Of a stretch of 26,400 bases of DNA, positions 1 through 7,382 are shown piece after piece (position 1 is the first letter of the stretch; every line of letters begins with the position of its first letter). The position numbers and the translations under genes are program-made. This DNA is from a virus. The DNA lies in IMG/VR virus record IMGVR_UViG_3300035698_003365, positions 1 to 26,400 of that record; one strand, given 5' to 3'. The notes under the pieces were generated by a model. That model ran no database searches and was not told where the DNA came from. It saw only the letters and a list, made by a program, of their open reading frames with translations.

Positions 1-2
1 AG

Positions 3-38
3 GCACATGGTAACGTGCCGAGAATGGAGGGTGAATGA
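3..38 (+). CDS. C-terminal end of an upstream gene (partial)
   Basis: Frame 3 reads AHGNVPRMEGE and then a stop at 36-38. Its TGA overlaps the ATG at 35-37 in an ATGA arrangement, the same coupling seen between several of the next genes, so this is probably the tail of a small gene that begins before the window. Only eleven codons are visible and no function can be given. Frame 1 is also open to 48 but uses rarer codons for this genome. Confidence 0.35.
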   Translation, partial: AHGNVPRMEGE

Positions 39-88
39 ACAATCTTAAACAATACAACAAAGATGAATTATATGGAGAGGATAAATGA
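35..88 (+). CDS. tiny 17-aa ORF in the overlapping leader chain
   Basis: ATG at 35 follows a GGAGG at 26-30, and the ORF ends in a TGA (86-88) that overlaps the ATG of the next gene at 85. The product MNNLKQYNKDELYGEDK is polar and matches no family I know. It may be a real micropeptide or a coupling leader that hands ribosomes on to the zinc-knuckle gene. The Shine-Dalgarno site and the overlaps on both sides support it; the very short length counts against it. Confidence 0.35.
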   Translation: MNNLKQYNKDELYGEDK

Positions 89-399
89 ATAAGAGATATT
101 TAAGATCATTAGGGAATCTTCCGGGAAAACATCCTCATGGGAAAAGAAGGAACTATAAAGCTATTTGTAAACAATGTGGAGAAGAATTTCAGAGGGATAA
201 TTATCAAAAGAAGAAGCAGGATTTCTGTTCTCTGAAATGTAGAGGTAAATTTCAAGAAACTCTAATAGATGAGAAATTGATGATGGAGCTATTTTATGGA
301 GAATGCAATATGAATCGATCCGCAGTTGCCCGGAAGATGGGATTATCAAAGTATGTTATTACAAATCGAATTAATCAAATCTTACAGGAGGGAGAATGA
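85..399 (+). CDS. zinc-knuckle plus helix-turn-helix small protein
   Basis: This 104-aa basic protein has two visible parts. A C-x2-C ... C-x3-C set (C28, C31, C48, C52) looks like a zinc ribbon or knuckle. A C-terminal helix-turn-helix-like stretch follows (about residues 75-100, NRSAVARKMGLSKYVITNRI). That architecture fits a small DNA-binding protein, either a late-gene regulator or a packaging accessory. The ATG lies after GGAGAGG (74-80) and overlaps the stop of the upstream tiny ORF. Its stop overlaps the start of the next gene. DNA binding is inferred from the motifs only; the target is unknown. Confidence 0.65.
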   Translation: MNKRYLRSLGNLPGKHPHGKRRNYKAICKQCGEEFQRDNYQKKKQDFCSLKCRGKFQETLIDEKLMMELFYGECNMNRSAVARKMGLSKYVITNRINQILQEGE

Positions 400-560
400 T
401 GATTAAAAGATATAAAATATATGAAAGTAATTATCACACTGTAGAAGAAGAATCTCCTGATGGGAAGTGGGTAAAGTTTCAGGATATAAAAGATTTGGCT
501 GATGAAGTTTGTATAAGCTGTGAAGAGGAATTAAATCTATTTCTTAAAGGGGAAGAATGA
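399..560 (+). CDS. small hypothetical protein (53 aa)
   Basis: ATG at 399 shares its A with the stop of the zinc-knuckle gene and follows AGGAGGGAG (387-394). The 53-aa product is acidic (MIKRYKIYESNYHTVEEESP at the start) with a C-x2-C pair (VCISC, near residue 40). Its TGA (558-560) overlaps the next start at 557, so it is translationally coupled on both sides. I do not recognise the family. The reading frame is supported by the ribosome-binding site, the coupling and codon use like that of its neighbours. Confidence 0.6.
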   Translation: MIKRYKIYESNYHTVEEESPDGKWVKFQDIKDLADEVCISCEEELNLFLKGEE

Positions 561-832
561 TGATAAGACAAGAATTTCTTAAACTTGTAATAGCTTCACC
601 TCTTTCAATTTTGTTTGGTAAAGAAAAAGAATTGGAGGAAATGATATTCACTGAAGAGGGAGAAGAAATTTTAAGGATGAAACATTATTCCGAGTATATT
701 AAGAATGGTGGGCATTGTGTAGCTTTTGGAATTAAAACAACTGGCTGGGTAGATGTAACTTTAGAAAGAAATAGTTTGGATACAGTTCGCCCAATTACTA
801 CATTCACCGTTAAAAGGCTGGAGCTATTATAA
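557..832 (+). CDS. hypothetical protein (91 aa)
   Basis: The start is either of two adjacent ATGs (557 or 560) after GGGGA (549-553); the second has the better spacing. The protein is mixed alpha/beta with no transmembrane segment. Its middle (HCVAFGIKTTGWVDVTLERN) suggests beta strands. The TAA shares its last A with the next ATG at 832. No family is recognised. Its place in the overlapping chain suggests co-expression with the zinc-knuckle gene. Confidence 0.6.
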   Translation: MMIRQEFLKLVIASPLSILFGKEKELEEMIFTEEGEEILRMKHYSEYIKNGGHCVAFGIKTTGWVDVTLERNSLDTVRPITTFTVKRLELL

Positions 833-1011
833 TGAAGCTATTGGTTAAAGCTGAGATTCAGGTAGAAAAGGATCATCCAGATTTATGTTCTGGGGAATGC
901 CAATTTCTTGATACTGGATTAGGAGCTTGTGATCTATTTCAGGCTTCTGTCAATAATGGATTTATGGTATTTAACAGATGTGAAGAATGCTTAGAGGCTG
1001 AGGTTGAATAA
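832..1011 (+). CDS. small cysteine-rich protein (59 aa)
   Basis: ATG at 832 overlaps the previous stop, and the frame runs to TAA at 1009-1011. The 59-aa product carries five cysteines: C19, C23 and C33, then a C-x2-C pair at C50 and C53 near the end. That spacing is compatible with one bound zinc or iron, but fits no family I can name. The N-terminal half reads like a short beta hairpin (MKLLVKAEIQVEK). It is the last gene of the left-hand chain. Confidence 0.55.
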   Translation: MKLLVKAEIQVEKDHPDLCSGECQFLDTGLGACDLFQASVNNGFMVFNRCEECLEAEVE

Positions 1012-1158
1012 AAAGGAGGAAATCAATAGGAATATAGGAGTAGAGGATTAAAAGCTCTTAGAATCGATGACAGACCCCTTAAAGAAAGGATTATGCGGAT
1101 GAATGAAGATGGGAATGGATATTTAAGAATAAGAAAGAGGATAATACATCCTGAATAG
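1012..1158 (+). pseudogene. start-less ORF remnant with orphan Shine-Dalgarno
   Basis: A perfect AAGGAGGA (1013-1020) is followed by no usable start codon: downstream frames meet TAG at 1027 and 1035. The frame open from 1030 to 1158 encodes a protein-like basic stretch (RGLKALRIDDRPLKERIMRM near its middle) but has no ATG, GTG or TTG before the internal ATG at 1093, which would leave only 21 aa. It shares 17 bp, in the same reading frame (LKALR), with a second start-less frame at about 14032. A decayed gene is the simplest reading; a non-AUG start cannot be excluded. Confidence 0.3.
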
Positions 1159-1192
1159 AAGATAGAAATATATAGAAGAAAGGTAGATATAC

Positions 1193-1221
1193 AATTCCTA
1201 TAGATAGACAGGAATTTTTTT
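1193..1221 (+). terminator. Rho-independent-like terminator
   Basis: AATTCCT (1193-1199) pairs perfectly with AGGAATT (1210-1216) across a 10-nt loop, and the right arm runs directly into a T stretch (1215-1221). The stem has few G/C pairs, so termination may be leaky. It lies at the end of the small-gene chain and ahead of the packaging genes. Confidence 0.5.
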
Positions 1222-1233
1222 ATTTAATATATT
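1205..1233 (+). promoter_or_regulatory. sigma70-type promoter for the late operon
   Basis: TAGACA (1205-1210) and TATATT (1228-1233) are each one base from the -35 and -10 consensus and are separated by exactly 17 bp. The -35 box lies in the loop and right arm of the terminator hairpin just described. The spacer is T-rich. The start of transcription would fall near 1240, just ahead of the small terminase gene. Confidence 0.5.
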
Positions 1234-1236
1234 AAA
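1223..1236. promoter_or_regulatory. perfect AT palindrome over the -10 box (possible operator)
   Basis: TTTAATATATTAAA is a perfect 14-bp inverted repeat that covers the proposed -10 box. A dimeric regulator could bind here. In an AT-rich genome such palindromes also arise by chance, so this is a suggestion only. Confidence 0.25.
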
Positions 1237-1266
1237 CATAACGAAAATAGCTAAAGTGTAGAAGGT

Positions 1267-1659
1267 ATGGGAATGACAGTAAGAAGAGTAAAGAAAACTA
1301 TTAAGGAGAAGAGAGCAGATAATGGGTTACTAAAGCCGTCTGCTCGTAGGACTTCCCGTTCAAAGGAAGATCCTACCATACCTCGATTGAATGAGCTTAG
1401 AGAAGCTTTATATCTCTTTGAAAAGCTAAATGGTAAAGAGTTATACAAGCATCTAATAGAAAGAGCTTTTGAAAGTGATGCTGTCCTTGCAGTCCTAATG
1501 AAGAAGTTGGTTCCAGACTTGAAACAAGTATCCGGATCAATAAGCGCAAACATTCATAATACAGTAGACTTTTCTAAACTAACTCAGGAAGAGATTGATG
1601 CCCAACTCAAGTTGTTTAGAGCTTCCCTCTCAGATGGGAATGAAGGAACGAAAGATTAG
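1267..1659 (+). CDS. putative terminase small subunit
   Basis: This 130-aa protein directly precedes and overlaps the large terminase gene, the usual place for TerS, which recognises phage DNA and recruits TerL. It has a very basic N-terminus (about residues 1-35, many K and R). Helical segments follow (about 40-90) with the stretch LMKKLVPDLKQVSG, then an acidic tail. I see no clear helix-turn-helix at the N-terminus, so the call rests mainly on position and size. The start could be ATG 1267 or 1273; the ribosome-binding site is weak (GAAGG, 1260-1264). Confidence 0.5.
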   Translation: MGMTVRRVKKTIKEKRADNGLLKPSARRTSRSKEDPTIPRLNELREALYLFEKLNGKELYKHLIERAFESDAVLAVLMKKLVPDLKQVSGSISANIHNTVDFSKLTQEEIDAQLKLFRASLSDGNEGTKD

Positions 1660-3211
1660 ACTCCTTCAATTTGAAGCTGAGAGTAAGATAAGGAAAGCAA
1701 GAATCTCTTTCTGGGATTACTGCCAGCTTAGGGCTCCTGACTTCTATTTAGATGATAGGCATTATCTCTGGATACTCTGTACCACTCTTCAAGATCTCTA
1801 TGAAGGAAAGCTATTAAGGAATAGACATCCTGATATTCCATATAAGAAACTCATTATTAACATGCCTCCAAGATTTGGTAAGACCAGAACTCTCATTCTA
1901 TTCTGTGAATGGGTATTGGGAGTTAATCCTACAAATAGAATTATTGCTTGTTCTTATAATGATGATGCTGCTTCTGACTTTTCCCGATTCACAAGAGATG
2001 GTATAGCTGAAGAGAAGAATCTTCCTCATCAGATAGTCTTTTCAGATATCTTTCCTTTTAGTAGGATTAAGGAAGGATATGCTTCATTCCATAAATGGGC
2101 TTTAGAAGGACAGTTCTTTAGTTACTTGGGAGCTGGTATAGGAGGATCTATTACTGGTAAAGGTGGAAACATCCTAATCAATGATGATCCCGTTAAGAAT
2201 GCCCAGATAGCTATGAATCAAATAGCTCTTGAGAGCATCTTTAAATGGTATACAGGTACTTTCCTATCAAGAAAAGAAAAGGATGCAATAGAGATACTTA
2301 ATATGACGAGATGGGCTATAGATGATCTCACTGGGAAGGTTAAGGATCTATCTAATTCTTTTCTCTGGTATGAAATCATATTTGAAGCGATGGATGAGGA
2401 AACTGGAGAGATGTTATGTGAGGATATATTATCAAGGGAAGAGTATGAAGAGAAGAAGGTTTCAATGGATCCCATGATCTTCCGGGCTAATTATCATCAG
2501 ATAGCTATTAATGAAGAGGGTAGGCTTTATAAAGAGCTAAAGGAATATGATAGGCTTCCTAAAGACGAGAATAAGAATATTCTATTTGATAGAATCATCA
2601 ATTATACGGATACAGCAGATGAAGGTTCCGATTATCTCTGCTCTATCTCAGCTTTAGAGTATCAAGGGGATGCTTATATCTTAGATGCTTATTATACCAA
2701 AGAAGGAATGGAGATTACTGAAAAGGAAACAGCTTTCCGATTGTCATATAATAATGTAGGGTTGGCTAAGATAGAATCTAATAATGGTGGTAGAGGCTTC
2801 GCAAGGGCTCTTCAAAGAATTCAGCATGAAGAGTATAAGAGAGAAACTTTAATGCTGGAGAAGGAAGTTAAAAAGAAAACAAGAGAAGGTGGGAGCTGGA
2901 TAGAACAGGGAGTGATAGAACAACCTACAATAGAAAGAATAGATGGATGTAGGAAGTGGAAAAGAGTTCCAATCACTTGGTTCCATCAATCCATGAATAA
3001 GAGAGCAAGAATTCTATCTGAATCTAACTATGTGATGCAGCATGTATTCTTTCCTAAGAATTGGCATATCAAATTTCCTGAGTTTCATAAAGCTCTTACA
3101 TTTTATCAGAGAGAAGGAACTAATAAGCATGATGATGCTCCTGATGCTTTAACGGGCTTAGTAGAGATGATTGCAAGAGGTAGACCGAAAGCAAGGATTA
3201 TATCAGCTTAA
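1634..3211 (+). CDS. terL: terminase large subunit (packaging ATPase and nuclease)
   Basis: TerL drives DNA translocation through the portal and cuts concatemers. From ATG 1634 the protein has 525 aa. The ATPase half has a Walker A-type PPRFGKT at about residues 78-84 and a Walker B-type ILINDDP at about 180-186. The nuclease half shows acidic motifs in YTDTADEGSDY (about 325) and DDAPDAL (about 499), with ESNNGG between them. These fit the terminase family with a RNase H-like nuclease. The frame stays open to TTG 1595 or ATG 1598, but those codons overlap the TerS gene and the homologous core begins after residue 20, so 1634 or 1640 is preferred. Confidence 0.93.
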   Translation: MGMKERKIRLLQFEAESKIRKARISFWDYCQLRAPDFYLDDRHYLWILCTTLQDLYEGKLLRNRHPDIPYKKLIINMPPRFGKTRTLILFCEWVLGVNPTNRIIACSYNDDAASDFSRFTRDGIAEEKNLPHQIVFSDIFPFSRIKEGYASFHKWALEGQFFSYLGAGIGGSITGKGGNILINDDPVKNAQIAMNQIALESIFKWYTGTFLSRKEKDAIEILNMTRWAIDDLTGKVKDLSNSFLWYEIIFEAMDEETGEMLCEDILSREEYEEKKVSMDPMIFRANYHQIAINEEGRLYKELKEYDRLPKDENKNILFDRIINYTDTADEGSDYLCSISALEYQGDAYILDAYYTKEGMEITEKETAFRLSYNNVGLAKIESNNGGRGFARALQRIQHEEYKRETLMLEKEVKKKTREGGSWIEQGVIEQPTIERIDGCRKWKRVPITWFHQSMNKRARILSESNYVMQHVFFPKNWHIKFPEFHKALTFYQREGTNKHDDAPDALTGLVEMIARGRPKARIISA

Positions 3212-3229
3212 CATAGAGAGAGGTATGAG

Positions 3230-3283
3230 ATGAGAGGTGTCATTAGACTCTATACAGTTGAATTAGAGAGAGTGAAAAGATGA
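3230..3283 (+). CDS. possible 17-aa leader ORF before the portal gene
   Basis: ATG 3230 opens a frame encoding MRGVIRLYTVELERVKR that stops at 3281-3283, overlapping the portal ATG (3280) by four bases. The portal gene has only a weak Shine-Dalgarno site of its own, so translation of this short frame could deliver ribosomes to it. It has GAGAGG (3217-3222) upstream. Small size keeps confidence low. Confidence 0.25.
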   Translation: MRGVIRLYTVELERVKR

Positions 3284-4650
3284 AACTATTTGGATATGAT
3301 TTTAATGTATCAAAAGCAGCTAATAAATATCTTCCTGCTATCATCCCTTCATTCTTTCAAGGAAGAGAGTGGGCTAAGAGGGGTGATGATAGATCACTAT
3401 TAGCTGCTTATCAGTCTTGGGTCTATGTAGCTTCTTCAAGGAACTCAGCTACCTTTGCTGATGTGAAGATGAAACTCTTTGTCGCTAAACCAAAATCTTC
3501 AACAAAGCTATTAGTTCCTTCAAAGAAATTGGTTACTAAGGAACAGGATAGATTATTTAGGGATTATGGGGATCTTCCTTGTGTCAGGAAAGCAGAGGAG
3601 TTGGAAGAGATCACAGTTCATCCTCTTCTGAATCTTATTACCAATGTCAACGAGTATATGAATAAAACTGATTTGAAGTATATCACTAATCTCTATCAGG
3701 AATTGACAGGGGATGCTTATTGGTATATGAAGAAAGGTGCTTTAGGAGTTCCTTCCGAGATCTGGCCTTTACCTCCGGACAGGATGTATATCATTCCGAG
3801 TCCTACGGATTTCATCTCTCATTATGTTTATAAGCTCGGAGCAAGGAAGATCCGGTTTGAAGTAGATGAGATCATTCATTTCAGATGGCCTAATCCTAAT
3901 GATGTTTATTATGGAGCTTCTCCTTTACAAGCAGTAGCAGAAGCTTTTAATATCAATCAGAATATGAATCAGTTTGAAAATGCCCTGTTCACGAATAATG
4001 CCAGACCGGAAGGATTCTTTACAACTGACCAAGCTATTGATGATACCTCTTTTGAAAGATTGAAAGCTGAGGTCTTAGAGGTTTGGTCAAGTTCAATCAA
4101 TGCAGGGAAGTCAGGACTACTGGATAATAATGTTAAGTATCAGCCTATCAGTTGGAAGCCAAGAGAGTTAGGATTTCTTAAAGGTAGGCAATGGACCAAG
4201 TCTGAAATCTTTGAGGCTTATGGTACTCCATTAGGATTGTTTGATGAGAAAGCTAATCGAGCTAATGCAGAAGCTGCTCAATATGTCTATCTAAAATTTG
4301 GGATCTCTCCAAGAGTGAATATGTTTGTGGAGAAACTGAATGAGAAAGTCACTCCTCTCTATGATGAGAAGCTTTTCTTAGCAGCTGAGAATGTGGTTCC
4401 TGAAGATAAGGAATTCCAACTGAAGGAAGATACAGAGTTGATTAAAGCTTCTGTCAGATCGATTAATGAAGTTAGGGCAGGTAGAGGGGATAAACCAGTA
4501 GAAGGTGGAGAAGAACCATTAGTAGGAAGAGGATTAGTTCCTCTGAGTCAGGCAGGACAATTACCAGCTCCTGTTCCTCCTCCTGATGAGAATGTAGAAG
4601 AAGCAATAGATAGGTTATCAGATATGATCGTTGAAAGGATTGCTGGCTGA
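3280..4650 (+). CDS. portal protein (HK97-type family)
   Basis: The portal forms the dodecameric ring at one capsid vertex through which DNA passes. At 456 aa it has the usual length. Recognisable stretches include the N-terminal region (QSWVYVASSRNSATFADVKM), the LYQELTGDAYWYMKK segment, EIWPLPPDRMYIIP and DEIIHFRWPNPNDVYYGASP, then the clip/stem region EIFEAYGTPLGLFDE typical of phage_portal proteins. The C-terminus is proline-rich and acidic. It lies between TerL and the Mu F-like gene and overlaps the latter in a TGATG arrangement. Confidence 0.92.
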   Translation: MKLFGYDFNVSKAANKYLPAIIPSFFQGREWAKRGDDRSLLAAYQSWVYVASSRNSATFADVKMKLFVAKPKSSTKLLVPSKKLVTKEQDRLFRDYGDLPCVRKAEELEEITVHPLLNLITNVNEYMNKTDLKYITNLYQELTGDAYWYMKKGALGVPSEIWPLPPDRMYIIPSPTDFISHYVYKLGARKIRFEVDEIIHFRWPNPNDVYYGASPLQAVAEAFNINQNMNQFENALFTNNARPEGFFTTDQAIDDTSFERLKAEVLEVWSSSINAGKSGLLDNNVKYQPISWKPRELGFLKGRQWTKSEIFEAYGTPLGLFDEKANRANAEAAQYVYLKFGISPRVNMFVEKLNEKVTPLYDEKLFLAAENVVPEDKEFQLKEDTELIKASVRSINEVRAGRGDKPVEGGEEPLVGRGLVPLSQAGQLPAPVPPPDENVEEAIDRLSDMIVERIAG

Positions 4651-5615
4651 TGGGACATAACCATGACTCCGGGATTGTTCTTCCGGATACATACAGAGGG
4701 ATAGATTACTTCCAGATTCTTTCGGAAGAGCCTGAAAAGGTTTCTTCTGAGATTGTTAGGAAGCTATGTGAAAAAAGGGAATTCCTTTTGGATCATGGTT
4801 TGCTGAGAAAGAATCTTGGGGATATCAGGAATATATCTGATGAACTCAGGAAAGAGATATGGGAGAAGTTCATTGATGCTTCTGATCCTCTGGTCAAATC
4901 CTTTGAGAAAGATTTGAAACCTGTCTTTAGCAAACAAGAGAAATCGGTTCTGGCAAACATAGCAAGAAAGCCTCCTCCTAAATCTGCTTTAAAGAAATTG
5001 ACTCAGGAGCAGGAAAGATTTATTGATGCTTGGCTATTCGATCAGGGTAAATGGGTTAAGGAATTTTCAAAGACAGGGAAGCCTCATATTGAAGGAGGGA
5101 CTTTTGCCGGAGGAGTGAATGCTCTTGATGCTTTGAATTTGGATCAACCGTTCGATGTGACTGATCCTGCTGTCCTTGCCTTTGTCAAGAAAAAGAGTTT
5201 TGCTTTCTCATTTGAAATCAATAAAACTACAGCGGCTCAACTGAGAACTACCTTAGGAGCGGCTTTAGGGAATGGTGAGAGCATTAAACAGATTACAGAT
5301 AGGGTACAGACTGTCTTTGGGTTTGCTGATTCCTACAGAGCGAGAATGATAGCTCAGACTGAAACTATTGGCTCTGTCAACTTTGGAGCGATGGAAGGGA
5401 ATAAACAAAGTGGAGTTGTCTGGGGGACTCAATGGTTAGGTTCTCTCGATGAGCATATTAGGGAGTCTCATGAAGAAATGACTTTGGATGATGAGTCAGC
5501 AAAGCTTGGCACTACTTTTTCTAATGGATTAGAATATCCCGGAGACTCTTCAGGAGATGCTGAGGAAGTTATTAATTGTAGATGTACTACCAAGCCTTTA
5601 ACAGAGAAACCATGA
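4650..5615 (+). CDS. Mu F-like / SPP1 gp7-like minor head protein
   Basis: The C-terminal domain (about residues 190-312) carries the hallmark sequence of the phage Mu F family: RARMIAQTET at 230-239, LDEHIRESHEEM around H274, FSNGLEYPGD at 290-299, and a final VINCRCT with C310 and C312. In Mu and SPP1 this protein associates with the portal, is packaged in the prohead and aids assembly or DNA ejection. The N-terminal 180 residues are helical and less conserved. The ATG shares bases with the portal stop, so expression is coupled. Confidence 0.85.
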   Translation: MGHNHDSGIVLPDTYRGIDYFQILSEEPEKVSSEIVRKLCEKREFLLDHGLLRKNLGDIRNISDELRKEIWEKFIDASDPLVKSFEKDLKPVFSKQEKSVLANIARKPPPKSALKKLTQEQERFIDAWLFDQGKWVKEFSKTGKPHIEGGTFAGGVNALDALNLDQPFDVTDPAVLAFVKKKSFAFSFEINKTTAAQLRTTLGAALGNGESIKQITDRVQTVFGFADSYRARMIAQTETIGSVNFGAMEGNKQSGVVWGTQWLGSLDEHIRESHEEMTLDDESAKLGTTFSNGLEYPGDSSGDAEEVINCRCTTKPLTEKP

Positions 5616-5623
5616 GGAGGAGT

Positions 5624-7279
5624 ATGATGCCAGAAATGATAACACAAAGATTGAAGCTAAAGGATGTCTTTCCAGATATGGCTTCCGATCTTTGTGAGGA
5701 GTATGGTTTAAAGTCTGAAGATGCTGAATATGTAAGAAAGGGAATGACTCTTTCTGTTGGTGATATCGAGTTTAAGGAGGGAGAGAGGGCAGTCATAGCT
5801 GTTATCAATACAGCAGCTAAGGATAGGGATAATGAGATAGTAGATCCTAAAGGAGCTGTTCTGAAGGATTATAGAAAGAATCCTGTTGTTCTATTTGGTC
5901 ATAATCATCATGATCTTCCTATTGGGAAAAACATTTGGATTAAACAAGATGACAGAGGACTTATAGCTAAAACTGTTTATGCCAATACAGAGAAAGCTAA
6001 TGAGATTTTTAATTATAGGAAAGATGGATTCCCGATGGCTCAGTCTATTGGATTCATTCCTCTTAAAACAAGGGATGTAACTGAGAGTGATCCTGAATTT
6101 AAACTTGGAGTCAGAAGAGTTTATGAGAAGTGGCTCTTGCTGGAATATTCTGATGTTCCGGTTCCTTCAAATCCGGAAGCTTTACAGATAGCAATTTCAA
6201 AAGGATTAGATGGATGGGATGAGTGTAAGGACTTAATGATTCAGGTCATAGATAACAGGGGAGAGGAAGAGACATCAAAAGAGACTTCCATCGATGAAGA
6301 AAACTCAATCACGGATGAACTCACCTCTCCCAATGAAAAAGAAGAAGCTAAGATAGAATCCCTTCTTAAATCCGTTCCATTAAAAAAGGAGAATGAAGAT
6401 GAAGAAATTTCTGGATCCGACCACGACTTAAAAGAAGAGATACCAACAATCTCTGATGAAGATAAGGAAAAGGAGATTGAAGAAGATTTAAAAGATCTTG
6501 ATCTTGTTGATTTTTTAATTATGAATGATGTTCCTGATTTCACTGATCCGGAGAAAGATCAACTCAAAGCTTTCATTCAAACTATTAAAGATACAAAGCC
6601 CGGATGGGATGAGAATGATTCCTCTTTCTGCTATCGTTTAAGAGATCCATTTCAATTTGAGGATGGCTCTTTCCGAGTTGTAATTCTTCAGAGTGGAAAT
6701 CATAAAGTCAAGGCTGTGATGGGAAAGTCTGCTTCTAATCCTGAAGAGCTAAAAATTCAGAGTCTTATCTTCCCGAAAAAAGAAGCTTGGGCTTTGGATA
6801 GAGCGAAGGGTTGGTTGAAAGATCATCCGGATGTAAAGAAAGATATTACTGATTCATTAATGAAAACATTTATGGAGGTGGCCTATGGGAACGGGATTCT
6901 TTTAGATGAGAATGAAGAAAAGGCGGGAAGAGTTCTATCAAGTAAGAATAGAACTACTATTCAAACAGCTGTTAAGGCTATGGAGGCTGCTTCTACCGCT
7001 CTCAATATTCTTTTAGAGGCTACCACTCCATCTTCTGATTCTGATGCGGGAGAAGAAGGATTTGAAGAAGATAATAAAAAAGAGCTTGAAGAAATTTATA
7101 CTTTAGAATTTGAAGCTGAAATTGAACCAGAGGAAAAGGAGATAGAAATAGAGGAGAGGTATGAAGTAGATCTAAATCAAATAAAAGATACTTCTGATGC
7201 TCATATAAAAACAATAGTAAAAGAATTAATCAAAGAAGCTGTTGGAGAAGGTTTATTGATTGCACAAGGAAAGGTCTGA
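5624..7279 (+). CDS. prohead protease with long acidic C-terminal extension
   Basis: The N-terminal ~190 residues match the HK97 prohead protease family (serine peptidase S78): FGHNHHDLPIG carries the candidate catalytic histidine (about H93-H95) and QSIGF the candidate serine (S141), followed by EYSDVPVPSNPEAL. A long acidic, low-complexity linker (about 215-300) leads to a second domain (about 326-406, CYRLRDPFQFEDGSFRVV through AKGWLKDH) that I have seen recur in phage proteins. The end is coiled and acidic. At about 550 aa it is far longer than a plain protease (about 200 aa). ATGs at 5624/5627 follow GAGGAGG; the frame opens earlier at 5582 inside the upstream gene. Confidence 0.8.
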   Translation: MMPEMITQRLKLKDVFPDMASDLCEEYGLKSEDAEYVRKGMTLSVGDIEFKEGERAVIAVINTAAKDRDNEIVDPKGAVLKDYRKNPVVLFGHNHHDLPIGKNIWIKQDDRGLIAKTVYANTEKANEIFNYRKDGFPMAQSIGFIPLKTRDVTESDPEFKLGVRRVYEKWLLLEYSDVPVPSNPEALQIAISKGLDGWDECKDLMIQVIDNRGEEETSKETSIDEENSITDELTSPNEKEEAKIESLLKSVPLKKENEDEEISGSDHDLKEEIPTISDEDKEKEIEEDLKDLDLVDFLIMNDVPDFTDPEKDQLKAFIQTIKDTKPGWDENDSSFCYRLRDPFQFEDGSFRVVILQSGNHKVKAVMGKSASNPEELKIQSLIFPKKEAWALDRAKGWLKDHPDVKKDITDSLMKTFMEVAYGNGILLDENEEKAGRVLSSKNRTTIQTAVKAMEAASTALNILLEATTPSSDSDAGEEGFEEDNKKELEEIYTLEFEAEIEPEEKEIEIEERYEVDLNQIKDTSDAHIKTIVKELIKEAVGEGLLIAQGKV

Positions 7280-7382
7280 TCATCAGGTTCTATCTTCCCG
7301 GAAATATCTAAGAAATATTAGGGGATAAATAAACTGGAGATGAGAATTATTAATCATATAACATTTAGAAGGAGAAGAACAG
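7280..7382. other. short gap before the capsid gene
   Basis: This 103-bp gap holds the capsid gene's Shine-Dalgarno site (GAAGGAGAAG, about 7369-7378). A TATAAC (7357-7362) resembles a -10 box, but no acceptable -35 sits 16-18 bp upstream. I see no terminator. Confidence 0.4.

Noticed and set aside
2-19. Hairpin GGCAC/GTGCC at the left edge
   Set aside because: It lies within the coding tail of the upstream frame, is short and has no T-run, so neither terminator nor regulatory function can be supported.
1595-1633. N-terminal extension of the large terminase from TTG 1595 or ATG 1598
   Set aside because: The extra 13 residues lie entirely within the small terminase gene and lack family resemblance; the internal ATG at 1634 is preferred, although the earlier start has an AGGAAGAG upstream and cannot be excluded.
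5582-5623. Earlier start of the prohead protease inside the Mu F-like gene
   Set aside because: The GAGGAGG just before 5624/5627 marks a better start, and the upstream codons are the out-of-frame reading of the conserved NCRCT end of the upstream gene.
7357-7362. TATAAC resembling a promoter -10 box before the capsid gene
   Set aside because: The sequence 17 bp upstream (CTGGAG) matches the -35 consensus poorly; isolated -10-like hexamers are common in AT-rich DNA.
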